A DNA stretch of 33,290 bases from a bacterium endosymbiont of Escarpia laminata (lineage in GTDB: Bacteria > Pseudomonadota > Gammaproteobacteria > Chromatiales > Chromatiaceae), in contig QGON01000041.1 in NCBI GenBank assembly GCA_003660235.1, forward strand, positions 1 to 33,290, read 5' to 3'. Position 1 is the stretch's first letter, and every line of letters starts with the position of its first letter. This document shows, one piece after another, positions 32,701 through 33,290 of the stretch. The notes beneath the pieces were generated by a model. The model worked only from the letters and a program-made list of their open reading frames with translations. It had not been told where the DNA came from and did no database searches. Both the position numbers and the translations under genes were made by a program.

Positions 32701-33290
32701 CCCAGTTCACCACCACGGCGGCCAACGGCTCGGTGACCCTGGACCAGGCCAGTGATATCGATGGTGCCTTGATCATAGCCACCAACGGCACTACCAGCGT
32801 GACGAACCTGATCGGGCCTATTGATCTGGGCGCAATTACTACCGCACAACTGACGATTGGTGCCGCAGGTGCCATCACCGACAGCGGCGTACTGGACATA
32901 GGCGGCGATGCCCAGTTCACCACTACGGCAGCCAACGGCTCGGTGACCCTGGACCAGGCCAGCGACTTCGATGGGGCCTTGATCGTGACCACGGATGGCA
33001 CGGGCACCATCAGCGTGACGAACCTGACAGGCCCCATCGATCTTGGCGCAATCACTACCGCACAGCTGACGATTGGTGCTGCGGGTGCTATCGCCGATAG
33101 TGGTGTGCTGGACATAGGCGGCGATGCCCAGTTTACCACCACGGCGGCCAACGGCTCGGTGATCCTGGATCAGGCCAGTGACATCGATGGAGCATTGATA
33201 GTAACCACCAACGGCATGGGCGCCACCAGCGTGACTAACCTGACCGGCGCCATCGATCTTGGCGCGATCACTACCGCACAGCTGACGATT
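23718..33290 (+). CDS. Giant TpsA exoprotein (filamentous haemagglutinin family), 3' end beyond window
   Basis: I followed the frame from the ATG at 23718 at intervals to the last base; it is open for 3191 codons with no stop. GGAGAG precedes the ATG. A long basic N-terminus (MRRRHQRRKKAR) precedes a hydrophobic segment ending GMVMA near residue 53, an extended signal peptide of the TPS type. The TPS haemagglutination-activity domain follows (about 55-300) with the signature NPNGLIFG at residue 137 and VNVGSLIA. Around residue 502 LLLDPGTITIAGG marks the usual transition to repeats. The rest is Gly/Thr/Ala/Asp-rich and cysteine-poor, the pattern of right-handed beta-helix adhesins, in three repeat families (annotated separately). 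It is secreted through the upstream TpsB to the cell surface. Adhesin, bacteriocin-like toxin (CdiA type) and haemolysin are all possible; the deciding C-terminus is not seen. Confidence 0.93.
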   Translation, partial: MRRRHQRRKKARVGQAATGRGEACFAIKELTHYIRMAIVLPASLLLAQPGMVMAGPQGGQVVGGQGAISAPNANTTLIQQQSHNLALEWQSFNVQAQELVRFQQPSASAAVLNRILDQNPSLIFGTIEANGRVFLANPNGLIFGRTATVNVGSLIAAGLDMDPGKFMEGKYELGLADGQSPGSVINRGLIKAATGGSVVMVGGTASNEGLIVADVGYVHLASGRKAVVDFDGTGLIRFRVDETVLGNDSGAQAAVANSGEIHAEGGTVILAGHTARDVFSQVVNNTGVVRAGSIDKSGGKIRLTGFGGLVANSGRLDASGTKGGSIEVAGDRITHSGVIVADGSAGDGGRVKLESADTTLLTDNSTTSAQSKAGGKGGSVQVLGGRVGLFGNTTIDVSGHNGGGEVLVGGDYQGSNPDVPNADRTYVGADVQIRADATGEGDGGKAIVWADDFTKFYGTISAKGDSNSGSGGFAEVSGKEGLIYRGTTDLSGADGRQGTLLLDPGTITIAGGSSDGSDNEAGDSATVLSHNGDTTVAFAEIPASFTVYESEIEGTDADIILQATDGISTSGTFSNGGEGSGILLLNDGRSLALITRNAALEGSTGIDVSAIEIRGQGGGDIIIQTGSDGGDAGTANIAVGTLASGSGSITINSEGTVSVSGALSTSGNIGITAGDAVTFALDNTTENVAAGMLTVTATDVDGFDTINSLGSTNVILQPDAVTDTVGLAVTDGTGFTLTTDDIAELKAGSGTVTIGQAGGTGAISLGGAVDLAGDKVTLRGGRINDAINTISADTLTLDLDSNGAGANTLSTTVSTLSIDSSDGNDAINQSVTLVDTGAVVLGILDLGGGTLNLTAGGAITDGNADAAGADTTVNVTAGALNILGNQAVTDIETAVSTLDLTTAATSISNTGALTLADSTVTGQLDLTGSAGITIGTLSATGLTVNLTAGGAITDGNADAAGADITVNVTAGALNILGNQAVTDIETAVSTLDLTTAATSISNTGALTLADSTVTGQLDLTGSAGITIGTLTAIGQTVNLTAGGAITDGNGAGTNITASTISLTATSGIGATNAIETAATSLSVDNSGAFDVRISNNQASATEVTSLSTVGANLTFSQAGGGDLNVTGAVTSGNHPGTDGGNILINATGNLTLNGDLDSRAGSGGNSTLSGLTLGNGVQIRLGAGDITVIGGSPDTVIASDIIHSEAGHGDINLVADRDIVIQATLQTTLATLDIILSADSNNDGDGGVRVDAGGLIDSARDVIITGSDLSDGNDPNGVGGLNSVYVAADGANNQIQAAGTITLQSSGVAPAGSDIQLDGRVAASGTGGMTVNALDQILLNTALTAGSGGIAMQDNVVLTGNSSLTAADGPINFSGTIQGQGSAWDLAVNAGNGVVTLGGAVGAGNLVGAIDIDAGTLVQNGDITAQGQVDLTLANAFALGSITAIGQTVNLSAGGAITDGNADVAGVDTTVNVTAGTLNILGNQAVTDIETAVGILDLATAATSISNTGELTLADSTVGGQLDLTGSAGIVLNNLDAAGQIVNLTAAGDVTDAVGTGITAATMTAALTGVSSDLTLDSGNHNITQLGAVTAPGGFTLDNGNNGITLTAAVQAANNVINIGVGTGTLVTNAAGTLSAGTGAITLTGDGMTLDGTIIGTGTLLVQPTTVGQNVGIAGGAGAFSLTTEEIAEFQNGFSGITIGRADGTGIITINAVTFNDPTTLRAPAGAGAIVVDGQISGDGDASITLDGPGATTTLNADIVTAGNAITISDNVILGTPATVTLDTTNGGAVVPGANIGISGTVDDDGVASVLMLNGGAGGTVTLSGSAGAGTALDGLTIGNAAQVELANVIADGAIVVAGGNLDLNGTIYTSSTGALTLTGAVDLDSGGIITLTSGGGAGDDITITGVVEDADSADTLVLNAGVLGNVDLQSAVGGTNMLAALTVSSAAQVDTGAVTTVGAQSYTADEIDFNAGAGSISGTSIVLQPVADGTSIGVGGGAGTLDISDTDIAALGDGFASIFIGRVSGVHAIVVGDSTFVDPVTIRAPAGAGSITVNGQITGNDNASITLNGPGATTTLNADIVTAGNAITISDNVILGIPATVTLNTTNGVTAGADINITGTVNDDGTASALVLNGGAGGTVMLSGAIGAGTAVDSLTVSNAAQVDLANMIADTAIAVTGDNIDLNGTIYTSNTGALTFTGAVDLDSGGAVTLTSGGGVGDDITITGAVEDADNADSLVLNAGVAGIVDLLGTVGGNNALAALTVINSAGITLPALGIAGDLIVNSASAIIDNGVLDIGGDAQFTTTAANGSVILDQASDIDGALIVTTDGTGSTSVTNLTDAIDLGTITTAQLTIGAAGAITDSGVLEIGGDAQFTTTAANGSVTLDQLSDIDGTLIVTTNGTGTTSVMNLTDAINLGTITTAQLTIGAAGAITDSGVLDIGGNAQFTTTAVNGSVTLDQASDIDGALIVTTDGTGTTSVANLTDAIDLGAITTAQLTIDAAGAITDSGVLDIGGNARFTTTAANGSVTLDQASDIDGVLTVTTDGTGTTSVTNLTDAIDLGAITTVQLTIGAAGAITDSGVLDIGGNAQFTTTAANGSVILDQASDIDGALIVTTDGTGTTSATNLTDAIDLGAITTAQLTVGAAGAITDSGVLDIGGDAQFTATAANGSVTLDQASDIDGALIVTTDGTGTTSVTNLTDAIDLGAITTAQLTIGAAGAITDSGVQAVLGAASFVTQNDVGADITLDDGSSTFGSITIRVLNAAGTTTAPGVITITEPGSMDITQVQTAGTANLTAGTINGIGNITATSLGLTVTSGGIALQALNLSGNIAVSAAGAITDSGVLDIGGNAQFTTTAANGSVTLDQASDIDGVLIVTTDGTGTTSVTNLTDAIDLGTITTAQLTIGAAGAITDSGVLDIGGNAQFTTTAANGSVTLDQVSDIDGVLTVTTDGTGTTSVTNLTDAIDLGAITTAQLMIGAAGAIIDSGVLDIGGDAQFTTTAANGSVTLDQASDIDGALIIATNGTTSVTNLIGPIDLGAITTAQLTIGAAGAITDSGVLDIGGDAQFTTTAANGSVTLDQASDFDGALIVTTDGTGTISVTNLTGPIDLGAITTAQLTIGAAGAIADSGVLDIGGDAQFTTTAANGSVILDQASDIDGALIVTTNGMGATSVTNLTGAIDLGAITTAQLTI
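26292..26849 (+). repeat. TpsA 93-residue repeats, two tandem copies
   Basis: Two copies of a 279-bp unit (26292-26570 and 26571-26849), almost identical in DNA, beginning ITDGNADAAGADTTVNVTAG and containing ALNILGNQAVTDIETAVSTL. A third copy starts at 26850 but diverges after a few codons. Confidence 0.9.
28086..28313 (+). repeat. TpsA 93-residue repeat, dispersed copy
   Basis: A further copy of the ITDGNAD unit about 1.2 kb after the tandem pair. It keeps the phrase NILGNQAVTDIETAV but is shortened and altered after GQLDLTGSAG. The separation suggests an older duplication. Confidence 0.8.
28764..30518 (+). repeat. TpsA long repeat, two copies of about 320 residues
   Basis: Copy 1 spans about 28764-29558 and copy 2 about 29730-30518. 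The offset is 966 bp in the first part and 960 bp after a two-codon difference near 29085. Shared text includes GATTTLNADIVTAGNAITIS, DNVILG and NGGAGGTV. The repeat unit is thus about 322 codons including a less conserved join. Confidence 0.85.
30576..31871 (+). repeat. TpsA 72-residue repeats, array one (six copies)
   Basis: Six head-to-tail 216-bp units starting at 30576, 30792, 31008, 31224, 31440 and 31656. The unit runs GAITDSGVLDIGGNAQFTTT, then NGSVTLDQASDIDG, TTDGTGTTSVTNL and TDAIDLGAITTAQLTIGAA. Copies differ by a few residues; the first is the most divergent at its start (SAIIDNGVLD). Confidence 0.95.
31872..32225 (+). other. Non-repeat spacer inside the 72-residue array
   Basis: A 354-bp in-frame segment begins GAITDSGVQAVLGAASFVTQ and then leaves the repeat pattern (DITLDDGSSTFGSITIRVLN, NGIGNITATSLGLTV) before the array resumes. 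It is unique in the window. Confidence 0.85.
32226..33290 (+). repeat. TpsA 72-residue repeats, array two (continues past window)
   Basis: Units start at 32226, 32442, 32658, 32868 and 33084. The third is 210 bp, having lost two codons in the TGTTS stretch. The last is cut by the window edge after AQLTI. The total copy number is therefore unknown. Confidence 0.95.

Noticed and set aside
30576-33290. Regular 216-bp repeats considered as a CRISPR or satellite array
   Set aside because: There is no alternation of short repeats with unique spacers, and the whole array is one open coding frame continuing tpsA.

Overview
The window looks like a chromosomal segment of a gammaproteobacterium. That is an inference from the gene families and the GC-rich coding style of the large operon; nothing here fixes the genus. 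Three blocks are visible.

Block 1 (about 1-4940) is a lower-GC accessory scrapyard. It holds an AbrB-type antitoxin/PIN toxin pair cut by the left edge, a GNAT toxin/DUF1778 antitoxin pair on the minus strand, an internally deleted tRNA-Arg relic followed by a terminator, and several decayed pieces of one DDE transposase family. A tandem duplication of about 1.36 kb follows. Each unit carries a transposase 3' end and a nearly identical 259-residue putative outer-membrane beta-barrel gene, and a 24-bp copy of the neighbouring T6SS gene's 3' tip marks the end of unit 1.

Block 2 (about 4938-21176, minus strand) is a type VI secretion sub-cluster, in transcription order tagH, a palindromic repeat element, tssJ, tssK, tssL, tssM, tagF, pppA, ppkA and a SUMF1-SPOR gene. 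From tssJ onward the genes are separated by at most 14 nt or overlap, as expected of one operon. It encodes the membrane complex (TssJLM), baseplate adaptor TssK and the threonine-phosphorylation module (PpkA kinase, PppA phosphatase, FHA protein TagH, TagF). Sheath, tube, baseplate wedge, ATPase and spike genes (tssBCEFGH, hcp, vgrG) are absent and must lie elsewhere if the system works. Three oddities stand out: tssK seems to lack about 75 residues of its helical middle; PpkA ends in a FGE-sulfatase-like domain; and the next gene carries a paralogous FGE-like domain fused to a peptidoglycan-binding SPOR domain. Together the last two suggest an envelope-sensing input to the kinase.

Block 3 (21454 to the right edge, plus strand) is a two-partner secretion locus: a FhaC/ShlB-type transporter with an enlarged, internally duplicated first POTRA region, then a giant TpsA exoprotein. 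The TpsA frame stays open from 23718 to the window end (3191 codons so far, no stop) and contains three repeat families of 93, about 322 and 72 residues. The T6SS and TPS loci are divergent from a 277-bp intergenic region with a plausible promoter on each strand.
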